Positions 11,899 through 22,848 of a stretch of DNA of 64,000 nt are shown here, in pieces. This stretch comes from Laburnicola sp. R22_1 (lineage: Eukaryota; Ascomycota; Dothideomycetes; Pleosporales; Didymosphaeriaceae). The notes below the pieces were generated by a model that saw only the letters and a program-made list of their open reading frames with translations, searched no databases and was not told the DNA's origin. Location of the stretch: positions 1,674,001 to 1,738,000 of the forward strand of contig JACONQ010000005.1 in assembly GCA_014281115.1 (NCBI GenBank). Direction: 5' to 3'. Position 1 is the first letter of the stretch; each line of letters opens with the position of its first letter. The position numbers and the translations under genes were made by a program.

Positions 11899-12088
11899 AT
11901 GCTGTCGAAAATGTTCTTGCATTTGACATGTACCAGCCTCGACGATACAACCCATATGTTACAACGTCCCCGAGCTCCAATGATGCGATATAGTACAGAT
12001 CCTCTCTACCACCGCGCGAGACGGCTTGATGCATGATAGAAGCCGATGTCCCATATGATTGCGCAATTCCATTTCCTCGTGGCCCATC

Positions 12089-12733
12089 CTAGCCTAACCT
12101 CCTTGGCTTCTTGCTCCTCGTTCCACCAAACTTCAACCGCGTCGAATCCGACAGCTTCTGGATTAGCGGCCGAACGTCTTTTCCTTCGCTGCCCAATAAC
12201 GCCTTTGTAACTGCTTCTCTTCCCTTTCCAAATCCCCGAAAGACCAATTCAATGCCTTTGATCTTAGGTAGCCAGCCCATATCTTTTATCCTGAGCATGA
12301 CGAAAGCCGTCAGTTGATACGCTGCATCGTACGAGCCTCGCCCTGCCTTCTTGAAACCGATGTTTCCGCAAGAGACGGAAACCATGGGGTTGCGGTCTGG
12401 GGCCGTAAGGGTTATGTGCGTGTTGTGTTTGTGCGCGTAGACGTGGAGATGGTGCTTGTCGTCTTCTGCCCATTCCTGCTCCGCCAGTTGCTGGTATGTT
12501 GTCTGCTTCGCTTCTGGTATTACGCTTCCAAGACCACCACCCATACGTGAGAACATTCTGTCCATGGCAAGGGTGTCGAATGTCTTGTCCATTCTATCCT
12601 GTTTGTCCTTGGCTGCGGCGAGCGCATGGCTCTGCGAGAAGGGCCGGGCGAGCGACGGAACTGCGGTAGACAGCGACGGGCGGCATGATGCGCAGACGGA
12701 GCGAAAGGCGCGTAGAGGTGTGGGGTTGCCCAT
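12089..12733 (-). CDS. Mitochondrial small-subunit ribosomal protein uS11m
   Basis: 214-residue intronless protein. Residues 1-45 are rich in Arg, Ser and Ala with few acidic residues, as expected for a mitochondrial presequence. From about 95 the chain follows ribosomal protein S11: HKHNTHITLTAPDRNP, then VSCGNIGFKKAGRGSYDAAY. It ends in a basic tail, TRSKKPRRLG. In bacteria S11 lines the 30S platform near the mRNA exit; the mitochondrial homologue (yeast Mrps18 type) does the same in the mitoribosome. The gene is head-to-head with TIM44, with starts 239 bp apart. The call is secure at family level. Confidence 0.88.
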   Translation of the reverse strand: MGNPTPLRAFRSVCASCRPSLSTAVPSLARPFSQSHALAAAKDKQDRMDKTFDTLAMDRMFSRMGGGLGSVIPEAKQTTYQQLAEQEWAEDDKHHLHVYAHKHNTHITLTAPDRNPMVSVSCGNIGFKKAGRGSYDAAYQLTAFVMLRIKDMGWLPKIKGIELVFRGFGKGREAVTKALLGSEGKDVRPLIQKLSDSTRLKFGGTRSKKPRRLG

Positions 12734-12972
12734 GCTGGAGGCGTGTAATGGGGTTTGCCAGCTGGGGTTCGATGGGGGTTGGTGTCGAAGCCGACAGAAA
12801 AGTCAGGGTCGGAAGGCCCGAGCGCCGATCGTTCTTTCCGAAAAGAAATCTCGCCGCCTGCGCGCTCCCATCGCCTTCCATCCGTCTGTCGCGCCCATTG
12901 TACACTCTTCATCTTCCGGGCGGATTACTATTCTGTTCTACTGCACCGCGATATCATCACTTTCTGCATAGG
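12734..12972. promoter_or_regulatory. Shared divergent promoter of uS11m and TIM44
   Basis: Only 239 bp separate the two start codons, so the promoters must overlap or be shared. Both products are nuclear-encoded mitochondrial proteins, which would suit joint regulation. No specific factor site is claimed. Confidence 0.55.
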
Positions 12973-14686
12973 ATGAGACCGTCATTGGCAAGCACCTTCG
13001 CCAGGGCGCGATGGAGCGTCCAGCCCTCACCGGCAAGCATACACGGTCGAGCAGCCGCATATAGACGGATATCCACAACGCCTGTGACCTCGCGGTCGTT
13101 GGCGACTTCGCGAAGATCTCTCTCATCTCCAAGTCCTCAAGGCTCTCCCCTGCTCTTCTTGAGGAGCGACTTCCTGCCTCAGGACGTCCTTTTCCGGACC
13201 GCATCCGCATACGCCCGCCAATTCTCGTCTCGCTCCGCGCTTTCCCAACAGGCGCAAAAACAATCAGAGCCTAGTACGAATGAACCAGGCGTAGGTACGG
13301 AATCGCAAAGCAAGCAGTCCACGACATCGGACGGCGCCGCGGGGGAGACGGCGGGCGAACAAGGGAAAGAACAGTCAGGCGAGAAGAAGGCTGGTGAAGA
13401 AGATTCTGGCGAACAGAAAGAGGATGAGGGGGGGAAGAAGAAAAAAGAGGATGCACCACCGCCTCCACCCCACGGCGACAAGACGCCCTGGCAGGTCTTT
13501 ACGGACACCTTGAAGACTGAGTTCCAGGCCTCCAAAGAGTGGAATGAGGGTACAAAACAGCTGTCGGCTGGAGTAAACGACTTCACACAGGACCCGCGCG
13601 TCCAAAAAGCCAAAGAAACTTATTCGAAGGTCACGGATGCGGCTACGAGCACCACAGCCGAAGCATTAAAGACTACAGGAAGGGCCATCGGTCAGGGTGC
13701 TGCGTGGACATGGGATACAACTCCTGTCAAAGGTGTTCGTAAGGTTGCTAATGTGACCGGTACTGGCTTGGAGTATGTCACGCGCCCAGTGCGTAAATCC
13801 AAGGCGTTTCAGGCTGTCAAGGAGACGGTCGACGATGGCAGCTCGTCGAGATATGGAGGCTGGATTGAGAAAGAAGAGCGCAGGAAAAGGAGAGAATTGA
13901 GGGAGCTCAATGAACTTCAACGAACAGGCAAAAGAGCGGAGGGACCAATGGAGGAGGATCCAGAGTAAGTCAGCACAAACTGCAGACCATTTTATATTAA
14001 CACTTTCCAGTGCTGGTACCAACGTCACACTCCACAAAGACGCTCGTTACAAAGAGATATGGCGAGAATTCAAAGACAACTCCCCGATTATGCAACGCTT
14101 TTCTGGCATAAAGGACGTCTACAACGAATCGGAGAATCCGCTCATCTCAACTGCGCGTAGCATATCCGATCGCATTACGGGGTTCTTTTCGGAGAACGAG
14201 ACCGCTATGGTCATCAAGAAATTCCGCGAGATAGAGCCAAACTTCCAACTGGAGCCATTCTTGACTGAAATGCGCGAGTATATCCTTCCTGAGGTCCTGG
14301 ACGCCTACGTCAAGGGTGACATTGAGGTGCTAAAGCTCTGGCTATCTGCTGCCCAGTACCAAGTGTATGCTGCGCTCATGCAGCAGTACACGACGGCCGG
14401 TCTCAAGTCGGATGGCAAGATTGTGGATATCCGAAACGTCGATATCCTAAATGCGAAGTTGCTGGAGCCTGGAGAGATTCCTGTGTTCATCGTCACCTGC
14501 AGGACGCAAGAAGTGCATACATACAGGAACAAGAAAACCGGCGAACTCGCTGCTGGAATGGACGATAAGGTCCAGCAAGTCACATACGCTATTGGTGTGA
14601 CCAGAATACCCGAAGACGTCAGCAACCCTGAGACGAGAGGGTGGAGATTTATTGAACTGCAAAAGAGTGCCAGAGACTACTATTGA
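12973..14686 (+). CDS. TIM44: TIM44, matrix-side subunit of the TIM23 import motor
   Basis: Two exons (12973-13964 and 14011-14686; 46-nt intron, in phase) give 555 residues. The first 90 or so residues are Arg/Ser-rich with almost no acidic residues, a long mitochondrial presequence. A low-complexity Glu/Lys stretch (about 130-165) leads to the conserved GDKTPWQVFTDTLKTEFQ. A helical N-domain follows (KEWNEGTKQL; GWIEKEERRKRRE). The C-terminal Tim44-like domain spans roughly 370-555 (EIWREFKDNSP; VKGDIEVLKLWLSAAQY) and includes the membrane-binding region. TIM44 anchors mtHsp70 to the TIM23 channel on the inner membrane and drives precursor import. The reading frame is intact. Confidence 0.93.
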
Positions 14687-15503
14687 GCTACTCAACCTCT
14701 TAGCGTTCGCAGCCTCGCCTTGTACCAAAACTTTTCTTCAGCATCTGTCTCCATACTCTCTCACCTGGCACTGGTGGTCTTTCGGCATATTCAGGCGTCT
14801 TAAAAGGTTCGTTCGTTCTGGTTCTCCTTGGCCTGTTTTATTATCACTCCCCTCGTTCGGGATAATTTCTCTTCGTTTGCACTCATCTACCTTGAGTTTA
14901 GGAAGTGGCACGACGAGCGCCGAGATGTTGTATAGCGGCGATATGCTACGACACACTTCCCCACTCTTATGTTTGTATATTACTTTGCCAGATGACTGGA
15001 CGGATACTGGGTCGGCGGATACGTAGAGTGTACAGGTACAGGGCGCGGATCTGATTGATACTGGAGACGAACAATGAAGATGATACCACTACACAAGTCT
15101 TACAATCCCTACACTGTCGATGTTAACCGTGCGAGGAGCATAATCGTAGTTGGCCCTTGGCATGAAGGAGACAGCGAGATCAACTTCGGCAACCCCTTGC
15201 GTAACAATGTCGTTGCACGTCCAAGTATCCAAGATACCCACTTCTGGAGCATCCCTCGGCCGAGCACACAGCAATTTGCGCATTGCGCATTAACGTTATC
15301 ATTTCCACTCCCGTACGAAGCACCGCGCCGGCCAACAAACAGAATCTTCCGACGCTTCGGAACCAAACGCCGAGCCGAGGCAAAAAAATCGTCAAGATGC
15401 CGGTAGATGTGGCCCAAGCGCTATCTAGCCGTCAACGGACGCGAAACATCACCGCCAACGCAGCGCCTTCAGCACTCTTTAGCGGCTCTTGGGTGTGGAG
15501 ACC
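14687..15503. other. Intergenic region downstream of TIM44
   Basis: It holds the 3' flank of TIM44 and the 5' region of the thioesterase gene. Overlapping ORFs of about 60-120 codons occur on both strands with no recognisable product. No RNA gene or repeat was seen. Confidence 0.5.
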
Positions 15504-16557
15504 ATGTTTTCGTCCGCAAAATCTGCCCGTTGCAGCAATTCGATTGCTCGGTTTGGCCGGCGTGGTGCTACAGCGCCTGCGGCTGTGCCTAGGGCGTCGC
15601 CGGTCCGAAAAGATTTCCCGAGTATAAGAGGGAGGGTCGCGCCGAGTGTTTGGGTGAGGAAGGATACCGGATTGGGTCGAAGGTGGCAGAGTACCGTATC
15701 TGAAGGTGTGTATGGCTCGGTTCTTGTTCTCTGCATCGAATTCAACGGCCTTGTTCCGTACATGTTGTCAACGATCGCTAACACGAGCAAAAGCAACACA
15801 ACCAACTCCCCGAACGAGTCCCACGCAGCCTAAAAAACCGCTCTATATCCGACTCCCCCTCGCTGTCGTCCTCTCCCTCCTCACCTTCTCAATTGGCTTC
15901 ACCATGGCCGCCGCGCCCGCCATCCCCACGCTCAAAGACATGGTCACCCCGCCCACTGACGAAGAATCGATGGCGCTCTTCGCGCCCGACACCGAACAAG
16001 CCGCCGCGATAGAAAAAGCCATCTTCGACCACCCCCTCACGAGGTCCCTGCTACAAGACGAGAAATACATCGCGAGCAGGCCGCATCTGAAAATCCCGCT
16101 GCAGATTCGCGCGCAAAGCATGACGGGTGGCACGCTGCTCGGGGAGGGGAAAATCGAGGTCCCGCCGGTACAATTCTCCACTGAGGACGGGAGTTCGTTT
16201 GTCAGTCTGCAGTACGTGGGTGATGCGCTGTGCGGGCATCCGGGCATTGTGCATGGCGGGTTGCTAGCGACGTTGCTCGACGAGGGGCTTGCGCGGTGCT
16301 GCTTTCCTGCGCTGCCGAATCGTGTGGCTGTGACGGCGAGTTTGAAGGTCGATTACAAGGCGCCGGCTATGGCGAATCAGATTATCGTGCTGAGGGCGGA
16401 GACGACGCGGGTGGAGGGGAGGAAGGCGTGGGTCAAGGGGAGATTGGAGACGCTGGTGGATGAGAAGAAGGGGGAGAAGGCGGTTGTGCTGACGGAGGCG
16501 GAGGCGTTGTTTATTGAGCCGAGGATGGCAACTAGTATGAATTTGGTGAAGGGGTAG
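15504..16557 (+). CDS. Mitochondrial hotdog-fold (4HBT/PaaI-type) thioesterase
   Basis: I model two exons, 15504-15705 and 15794-16557, giving 321 residues. The GTGTGT donor and an AG acceptor 12 nt after a GCTAAC branch site join in phase; an alternative acceptor at 15788 adds two residues. Exon 1 encodes a typical presequence (MFSSAKSARCSNSIARFGRR). It is followed by one hydrophobic segment (LPLAVVLSLLTFSIGF, near 90) that would anchor the protein in a membrane. The C-terminal half is a hotdog domain with the active-site loop GHPGIVHGGLLATLLDEGLA and a second strand set (ASLKVDYKAPA). The family hydrolyses acyl-CoA thioesters; chain length is unknown. The intron-less ORF from 15706 would lack an ATG-initiated presequence, which is why I prefer the spliced model. 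Confidence 0.82.
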
Positions 16558-17588
16558 GGTGTGTGGGAGAGGGAGAGAGAGCGGTGTGTATGAAGTACAG
16601 CATTAGATGGCGTTTTGGGATGGTATGGAGTGTTCTTTTGGTTGGCATTAGCGAGTAGAGATGGAGTTGTGTGTATGAAGTAGACTTGAAGTCGTGTAGA
16701 TTAACTTGCACGTTTGTTCTGGTGTACTCTTTGCCATCTTGGAGTGGTAGGTTCGTAGACCAAGGTGCGTTGGTCGTCTCTTCACCCTTGAATTCGTCGT
16801 GGGCCACTGCTTCCATTCCTCATCCTCTACTCTCTCTCCGCACACTGCAATGTTTCTCTTCAACCCAACCATGTTCTCCTTCACCGCTATCCTCCGCATT
16901 AAAATCTACGCTCCAACTACAGCTACGCGACAGAAGTTCAAGTACAGACGGCCTTAGTATTGCTCATCCTAAGGTAACACATAGTACTTGCACTTTTACC
17001 CTAGTACTGCAAAGTCACTAACTCTACTTTCTTCAAATTTAGACATGCTCTGTAAACTAGGAATGTATAGTACATTTAGCTCCGTGAGGTGAAGACAGCG
17101 TTCTTCGGTGGTGTTCAATAGCCACAATTCTCCGGACTTGATTTCGACCACGAAATGAACTGCATTCCCACAGTGCTCTTTCTGTTCACAAAAGTTAGTG
17201 CGCCCGCTTTTTAGTTTGGCGGATAACAGCTCGTGCTCCTAAGTATAGTATAAAGAGAAACGTCTAAGCACTGTGTGTTACCCCAGGCTAGGCGATACGA
17301 AGGTCGAACGCACTTAGACTTCTATTCTACCGCTGTAAAAATAAAGAACTTCCTAACAGCGCATAAGCTTTCTTCAACTTCTGCGTTTTATATAGCGTAA
17401 AGACAGACAATAATTTAACAAGGCAAGTGTAAAAAGTAAACCACGCGCTACCATATCTAGAATCTTAACGCTTTGTTGATCTGTCGCAAATGCACCACAC
17501 TCCCACACCCCAATCTCACCATCTAGACATCAAAAACAGCAAAAAAAAAGAAGATTCCCGTCAACCGCTCAAACGAGCGGACGAATGT
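16558..17588. other. Intergenic region before the tRNA
   Basis: It contains the thioesterase 3' flank and then increasingly AT-rich sequence. Short ORFs at 16532-17021 on both strands lack any recognisable domain. It marks the passage from the gene-dense block to the accessory block. Confidence 0.5.
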
Positions 17589-17684
17589 TGATGAGAGTGG
17601 GACTCGAACCCACGCCACTTTCGTGACCAGGAAATAGTGTTAAGATCCTTAACCTGGCGCCATAACCAACTCGGCCATCTCACC
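17589..17684 (-). tRNA. tRNA-Leu (anticodon AAG) with a 14-nt intron
   Basis: Read on the minus strand. The acceptor stem GGTGAGA pairs with TCTCATC, and the D arm is GCCGAGTTGGTTATGGC. The anticodon stem CCAGG/CCTGG encloses TT-AAG-G; a 14-nt intron (17633-17646) sits after position 37, the usual eukaryotic site. A long variable arm (CACGAAAGTG), characteristic of class II tRNAs such as Leu, precedes the T arm GTGGGTTCGAGTCCCAC. Alignment to eukaryotic tRNA-Leu fixes the anticodon as AAG (read as IAG) rather than TAA. Discriminator base A is at 17589. Confidence 0.92.
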
Positions 17685-18210
17685 AATTGTGAATGTATTT
17701 GATGTTATTTTCAAACAAATGAAAATATTAATAGCATAAAAATATATAGTTCACCCCTAATATTATAGAAGCCCACACGCTAAGACCTACTAAGGCTCGC
17801 TTAAGCTTACCTTTATCTATATACTTATGAAAGTACTAATTATTATAAATAATCCAAACTCGCGTACTATTCCGCCGGTATCCGACTTAAACTTGGCAGA
17901 TCAGACGGGATGCCTTGCTTTCCTTCACCTTTTTACGCTCTTTTTGGTTACTAAGCAGGGGCTCTGCTTTTTTTGTTATGTTATTTGGGATGAAAGCCTT
18001 TGTTGTCCTACCCCTAGGTAGATTAATTTAACGCACTATTATAAATAATAAATTATTTAGTTAGTGTCGCGAACCTAAGCACACATGTATCTCTACATGG
18101 AGTTAGCAAGGCGCAGACAAGTTACATCCATACAATCAATTTGCATTTTCAACTACATAGGTACCCAAATACACAAATACACAACCAGAACTTAACCCAG
18201 CATTAACGTC
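17685..18210. other. AT-rich intergenic region with a dispersed-repeat fragment
   Basis: AT-rich DNA without a credible gene. Positions 18063-18138 carry a repeat also found in part near 38812-38859 and 44325-44347 (see its own entry). Confidence 0.5.
18063..18138 (+). repeat. Dispersed repeat fragment (copy 1)
   Basis: Two parts recur elsewhere. GTGTCGCGAACCTAAGCACA matches 44325-44347 with one change in the first 20 bases. TCTCTACATGG followed by GTTAGCAAGGCGCAGACAAG matches 38812-38859 with scattered transitions. No coding role is seen. Confidence 0.6.
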
Positions 18211-18420
18211 TCACACATCTAAGACGCGCTTCACGCGGATCGGTCGCTTAGGATTTAGCGTTTCATCGTAGAGCTCTTCCTCTAACAACGGCCTCATGCC
18301 TTGGCCGCACTTTTGGCACACGTGTGCCTGCCTCTCAACTTCCCCACACGCACACACCCAAGGCCGAGGAGCTCCACATCTGTCGCAGGTGTAGCTAGTG
18401 TCAGTGTTAACCTTTCCCAT
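18211..18420 (-). CDS. Small Cys-rich putative zinc-binding protein
   Basis: 69 residues starting MGKVNTDTSYTCDRCG. Four paired-Cys motifs are visible: CDRCG, CACG, CQKCG and a single Cys in the first CxxC context, spaced like a double zinc ribbon (Cys at about 12, 15, 23, 25, 36 and 39). The tail is charged. I recognise no family. It lies in AT-rich DNA but its own codons are GC-balanced and free of stops, unlike its surroundings, which argues for a real or recent gene. It could also be an exon of a larger lost gene. Confidence 0.4.
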   Translation of the reverse strand: MGKVNTDTSYTCDRCGAPRPWVCACGEVERQAHVCQKCGQGMRPLLEEELYDETLNPKRPIRVKRVLDV

Positions 18421-19200
18421 TTTGCTGCATTCTTTGTCCTGACATGCCCATTTCTCACCAAGAGAAGTAAGGAGTGTTCCCTCAGCTTTATATATATTTT
18501 CCTTTTAGCTATTTTTACTGTGATGGACGTTAGTCGGCTATAGTAAAGTGTATATAACGCTTAGTTATTAGTTATATAACTTATTATATAATATTAGTTA
18601 TATTAGTTAGGTGCACTATACTTATATATATATTAGTAACTACTCTATACTTGTGACGGTTCATTATTCTTCTATTCTTAGGAGTGGAAGGTTAGCCTTT
18701 TGCTCCGACAATACTTATATGCTATAAGTATATATAACGTGTTACTATTAGCAGAACTATTAACTAGCTCCATATAAGTCCGTATAATAGGTTTAAATAC
18801 CTAGCAATGTTACCTTGCTTACTTTATCCTCTACCTCCTCCTTCTACTACTATATTAAACGCGATACTACCGCTAAACTAACTAATGCAACTTATCCTTA
18901 CGCCTAGAGCACTTAGTAAAGTGTATATACAAGTTAAGGAAGCTGCGATTCTATTATATGCTAAAAGGCTAAGAGATATGTTTAAAGAGATGGGTATATG
19001 GCATCTGAGAGGCCTGCCAGACCTGCGCTGGGTGTGGACGGATCTCCAGCCCTCAGCTTTATTGAAGATCTTCGTCGTGTGGAGATTCTAACCAAGGTCG
19101 AGTCCGCACCATACACAGAGAGGAGTAAAACAGGAGGCACTAAAACCCAGTACCTAGCACACAGTGGCCCTCAGCTTTATATATCAATAGTGCATCGCAT
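18421..19200. other. AT-rich intergenic region
   Basis: TATA-rich DNA around 18480-18960 with low-complexity TTAGTTATAT runs. The phrase CCTCAGCTTTATATAT occurs at about 18480 and again near 19162, hinting at diverged repeats. No gene seen. Confidence 0.45.
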
Positions 19201-20253
19201 TCATGGTTGGAAGCACTTGGTGGTCTGCGCCAGACAAGTTGCGTGGCAAAAGGGGCAAGGCTGCGTGCTCGCCATAATAAATATCTCCTGCCTCAGATGA
19301 TTGCTGCTGTCGACCCACCTCCCAGGAACTAGCGGATCGGCGTAAATCGTTCCTTTAACGTCTGGCACGAGGTGGAATGATCCGCCATCGTCCCAGGAAA
19401 GTACATCCGGTAGGTCCTTGTCTTTTGTCGTATATCCATAGTCAGCATCAGCTGCGACGCGGTCTGCCATGGCGCGGGTGCACTGGTAGTAACGTCTCAC
19501 GCGTTTGCCAATCTTAGCCCCAATCACCTTTTCCATCTCAGCCTTCGCCTCCGCCGATATTGTCTTTATTGTTTTAGTGACGATTCTTGTCTCCTTAACT
19601 TTGCTCTCTTTGTATTCGCCTTCTTCGCCTTCTATTTCCTTATTACTTAGTACAGCCTCCTACTTTATCTTCTTTAGGTTGTCCTCCTCTTTCTAGAGTT
19701 CTTCCTGGTCTATTTCTTCTCTTACATCTGAATCTTCCTCCTTCCTCCAACGCTCGGGTTTGTTCTTCTTCTGCATATAATATCAGAAACGTGTCACTCG
19801 TTAGAGGCGAGTGGGGGTGGGAACCTTTTTTTCGTAAGACTTTGCATGTATAGATGCCAGTGTCATTAGCCAATTGCAGTTTTGTCGTGGTTCTATGGGC
19901 TTCAAGGGCTTGTCCAATTTTCCACCGAAACCTACGACGCGCGCGCTGGATTTGGTGTTGGGCTTGGCTTTTGCGGTTGCTTTGAGTCCGTGGACACCGG
20001 TCTTGCGAGTCAGCCAAACATGCAGTTTTACTCTTGCTTCGCCTCTCACATTTTTTTCGCCACCATCGTGTCCTCTCAACGTCTGAGTCTCTGTAGACGG
20101 CCGTAGTGGGTTGTAGGGGAGGGTGGTAGGGCTGCACGGGCTAAGAAAAACTGTGGATTTTTGATGATGCTGCTGACGGTTATGGGGCGGAAGAAAGAAG
20201 GATAGTAGAGAAAAGGTTGGCTGAGTTTCGGATCCGACAAAACGCTCTCTCAC
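19201..20253 (-). pseudogene. Stop-riddled pseudogene of unknown function
   Basis: A single minus-strand frame from 20253 to 19201 reads as protein but carries four internal stops: TAA at about 19801, a TGA shortly after, then two TAGs around 19660-19700. All are compatible with RIP-type C-to-T changes of CAA, CGA or CAG. Upstream text includes TRKTGVHGLKATAKAKPNTK. Downstream come a Glu/Lys-rich coiled stretch and VIGAKIGKRVRRYYQCTRAM, ending in CPFCHATCLAQTTKC, a possible metal-binding tail. The start is unknown. I do not recognise a family. It is divergent from the SNF2-like gene at 20447. Confidence 0.45.
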
Positions 20254-20282
20254 CTGCGCTCTCTCACCTGCGCTCTCTCACC
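20237..20282 (+). repeat. Short tandem repeat of CTCTCTCACCTGCG
   Basis: About three 14-bp units in a row upstream of the helicase-like gene. It could lie in the 5' untranslated region; no function is claimed. Confidence 0.7.
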
Positions 20283-20446
20283 AGGAGCCGTCCCGCCGAC
20301 TGGACACCGCCAATCCACCGTTTGTTTGACCCCACCTTCACTACACCACCCGAAGTGCGCGCTGAGCTCCGCAGCGGCCCCTCATTCTTGTTATCATTGC
20401 GTACATTCTACCTCCCCAGGTCTTGCCACGTCTCACGAAAACAGAA

Positions 20447-22848
20447 ATGGACCTTACGGGCTTCGCGTCCGCAATTCGTGAGGCCACAAAAGCCCGCAAC
20501 GACAAGTATGGAACAGAGATGGCGAACGTGCGCACCAGCATTGCCCGCACAGAACTGCAGATTCAAAAATTCATCGCACCGGGGGCCTTCCTCATAAACA
20601 CGAACCAGGCTCCACGCAGGAGATCGTCTCACACGATGAAGACACACAGAGCGAGGATGAATGGCTCCAGCTAGAGGAAAAATTAGGTCAAATGGCTACG
20701 CAGAAAGAGGTGGTCGTCGACGAGGAACTCATCGAAGTTGCCGACTATCTCGGGAGGGAATTGACAGAACGGATTGTACGTTGCATTCCATTTTCGGATC
20801 GAGGGTGTGCTTATACTCTTTATAGAATGCAATCCAGGACGCAAAGCCCGGCACCACCAGCTCGTCGCTTGTAATGGAGCTTCGAACTCATCAAGACATT
20901 GGCGCGGAAAAGATGAATATCATTGCGGGCATGGACCCGCACGTATGCATCGTTGGGGACGAGATGGGCCTAGGCAAAACGATACAAACCATCGAAGCTT
21001 GCTGTCGCGCAAAAGAAAAGGCACTCGTCCGAGGGTGCCTCGATCTCATCATCGCCCCCAAGTTGTGTCTTTCTCAGTGGCGCGGCGAGATCGAAACCAA
21101 ATTCAAAGGTGTGAGTCTACTGCCAACGTGTCACTCGATACCTTACTAACATTGTGTCGCCAGCCAAACAAACCAAGATGCATAATTCTGAACAACCCGA
21201 ACACCATCGCCAACGAGTTGCTCACCGCAAAGTACGACTTTGTGATCACCACGTACGCGTTTGTATTAGCCCGATATCGGTCATACAAAAAGATACTGCA
21301 GCTGTACGAGTCTGTCCGCACGTTCGGCTTTGACACAGTGGTGAGAAATTTGAGGTCCGGACAATTACCAGACACGATATCGAAGCCGACAAACTCATTG
21401 TATTCCACTCTCTACAAGGATCTTCGACTTCCGTTCCGCCATGTGGTCCTCGATGAAGGACACATGGCCAAGAAGGAGAACGGCCAGATTCACGAAGCCA
21501 TCCAGGCGCTGTACACGGAGCGCATCTTTATCCTCTCTGGGACGTTCGTTCCAGCCGATTGTGGGACCTAAGAGGTCTTTTTGACTTGTTCCCCAGGCCG
21601 CATCCGTTCAACACACCCACGCGATTCAACAAGAGCTTTGGTAAGTTGACCCAAGCTGGGTTCTATGTGGAGCCGTCGAATTCGAAGCGCAACAGGCTTA
21701 TCAAATATATGATGGGCATCACCGTCGCTCGCCCATCATCCATCCTCCAGCTACCAAATCTTGCCGTGAACTATCACGACTTCATCGTCAATGCAGACGA
21801 CGCGCTCGTGTCGGCTGGATGGGCGATGCGTTATGCGAAGCTAATGAAACTTGCGAAAAAGGGACGCAAGGGAGAGCAGCAGAGAATCAGAGCACTGGCA
21901 GCAGCCATGAGAGCACGGCAATACGTAGCCGGCCAAATTTTTGTGAACAAGAGAGGCAGGACGACCGAGGATCAGATCAAGGAGCAAGGAATCTTGCAGA
22001 TGAACGCCTTCTTGAAAACTGTTAGCGAGGAGGAACAAACATACCTCAATAACATCACCGAGTTTACAGCAACCATGACGGAAGCCTTCGTGGATTTCAT
22101 CGAAACACCCCTTAGGAAAAAACAGCCTGGCCAGAAAAAGGACCAGGAGCAGCCCGAAGAAGAGGAGGAAGAGGATGAAGAGGACCTGGAGACGCTTGAA
22201 GAAGAAGCCAACCCACGATATGCCAAGGCTGACCGCGATGAATGGCTCGCCAGAGTCAAGGCCGCCAGTGACTCCGACCTCATGACCTGCAAAATGGAAG
22301 CCGTTATGGAGCTCATCCATCACGTACAAAAAGTGTATCCCGATGAGAAGATCATCATATTCTCAATCTTTCTAACGTTCCATGACGCATTAGAAGAAGC
22401 AATGTCGCGGATAGAATCCAGCACACCAGTTATGCGGTTAGACGGAAGGTGCACATCCGTAGAAAAAGCGATACAAATTCGAAAAGAGATCGAAGAGGCA
22501 TCAAATGACACCATCCTCTTAGTCACGGCTGGCTCATCGGCGTACGGGGTCAATTTACAAATGGCGTCCAAAATAATTCAGGCGGAGCTGTGGTGGAACG
22601 TGAACGAGGAACTACAAGCGTACGGACGCATTCATCGATCGGGCCAGCAAAACGACTGCCACGTCTGGCTTGTTCGTGGCATTAATGCGGCCATTGACTT
22701 CATGATCCAGAGCACCCGAAATAAGAAAGAAGAAGTTAACATGAAGATTGTCGGACCGCTACGACGAGAAGATAGCGAACCACCTGAAATACCACCTCAG
22801 TACACTGGAGGGGTTGGAGAGATACACCTCTCTACATACAACACCTAG
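20447..22848 (+). pseudogene. SNF2-type helicase/ATPase with broken reading frame
   Basis: Exon-like blocks are 20447-20775, 20826-21110 and 21164-22848, joined by two clear GT-AG introns (50 and 53 nt; the second has a TTACTAAC branch site). Motif I is GDEMGLGKTIQT and motif II is LDEGH (DEGH box). SGTFVP is motif III, and the C-terminal lobe ends with YGRIHRSGQQNDCH (motif VI). Two breaks disturb it. In the first block the frame must shift near 20590, unless an unsupported 47-nt intron is used. At about 21553 the frame shifts by one base between SGTFVPA and LWDLRGLFDLF, where no intron fits. An acidic insert of Glu/Asp (near 22155-22215) sits in the C-lobe. Family members remodel chromatin or repair DNA. 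As sequenced it would give a truncated protein; an assembly error at 21553 is the alternative. Confidence 0.75.

Noticed and set aside
17589..17684. Anticodon TAA for the tRNA-Leu
   Set aside because: Would shift the anticodon stem by one base and need a G-T pair at its end; standard tRNA-Leu numbering gives AAG.
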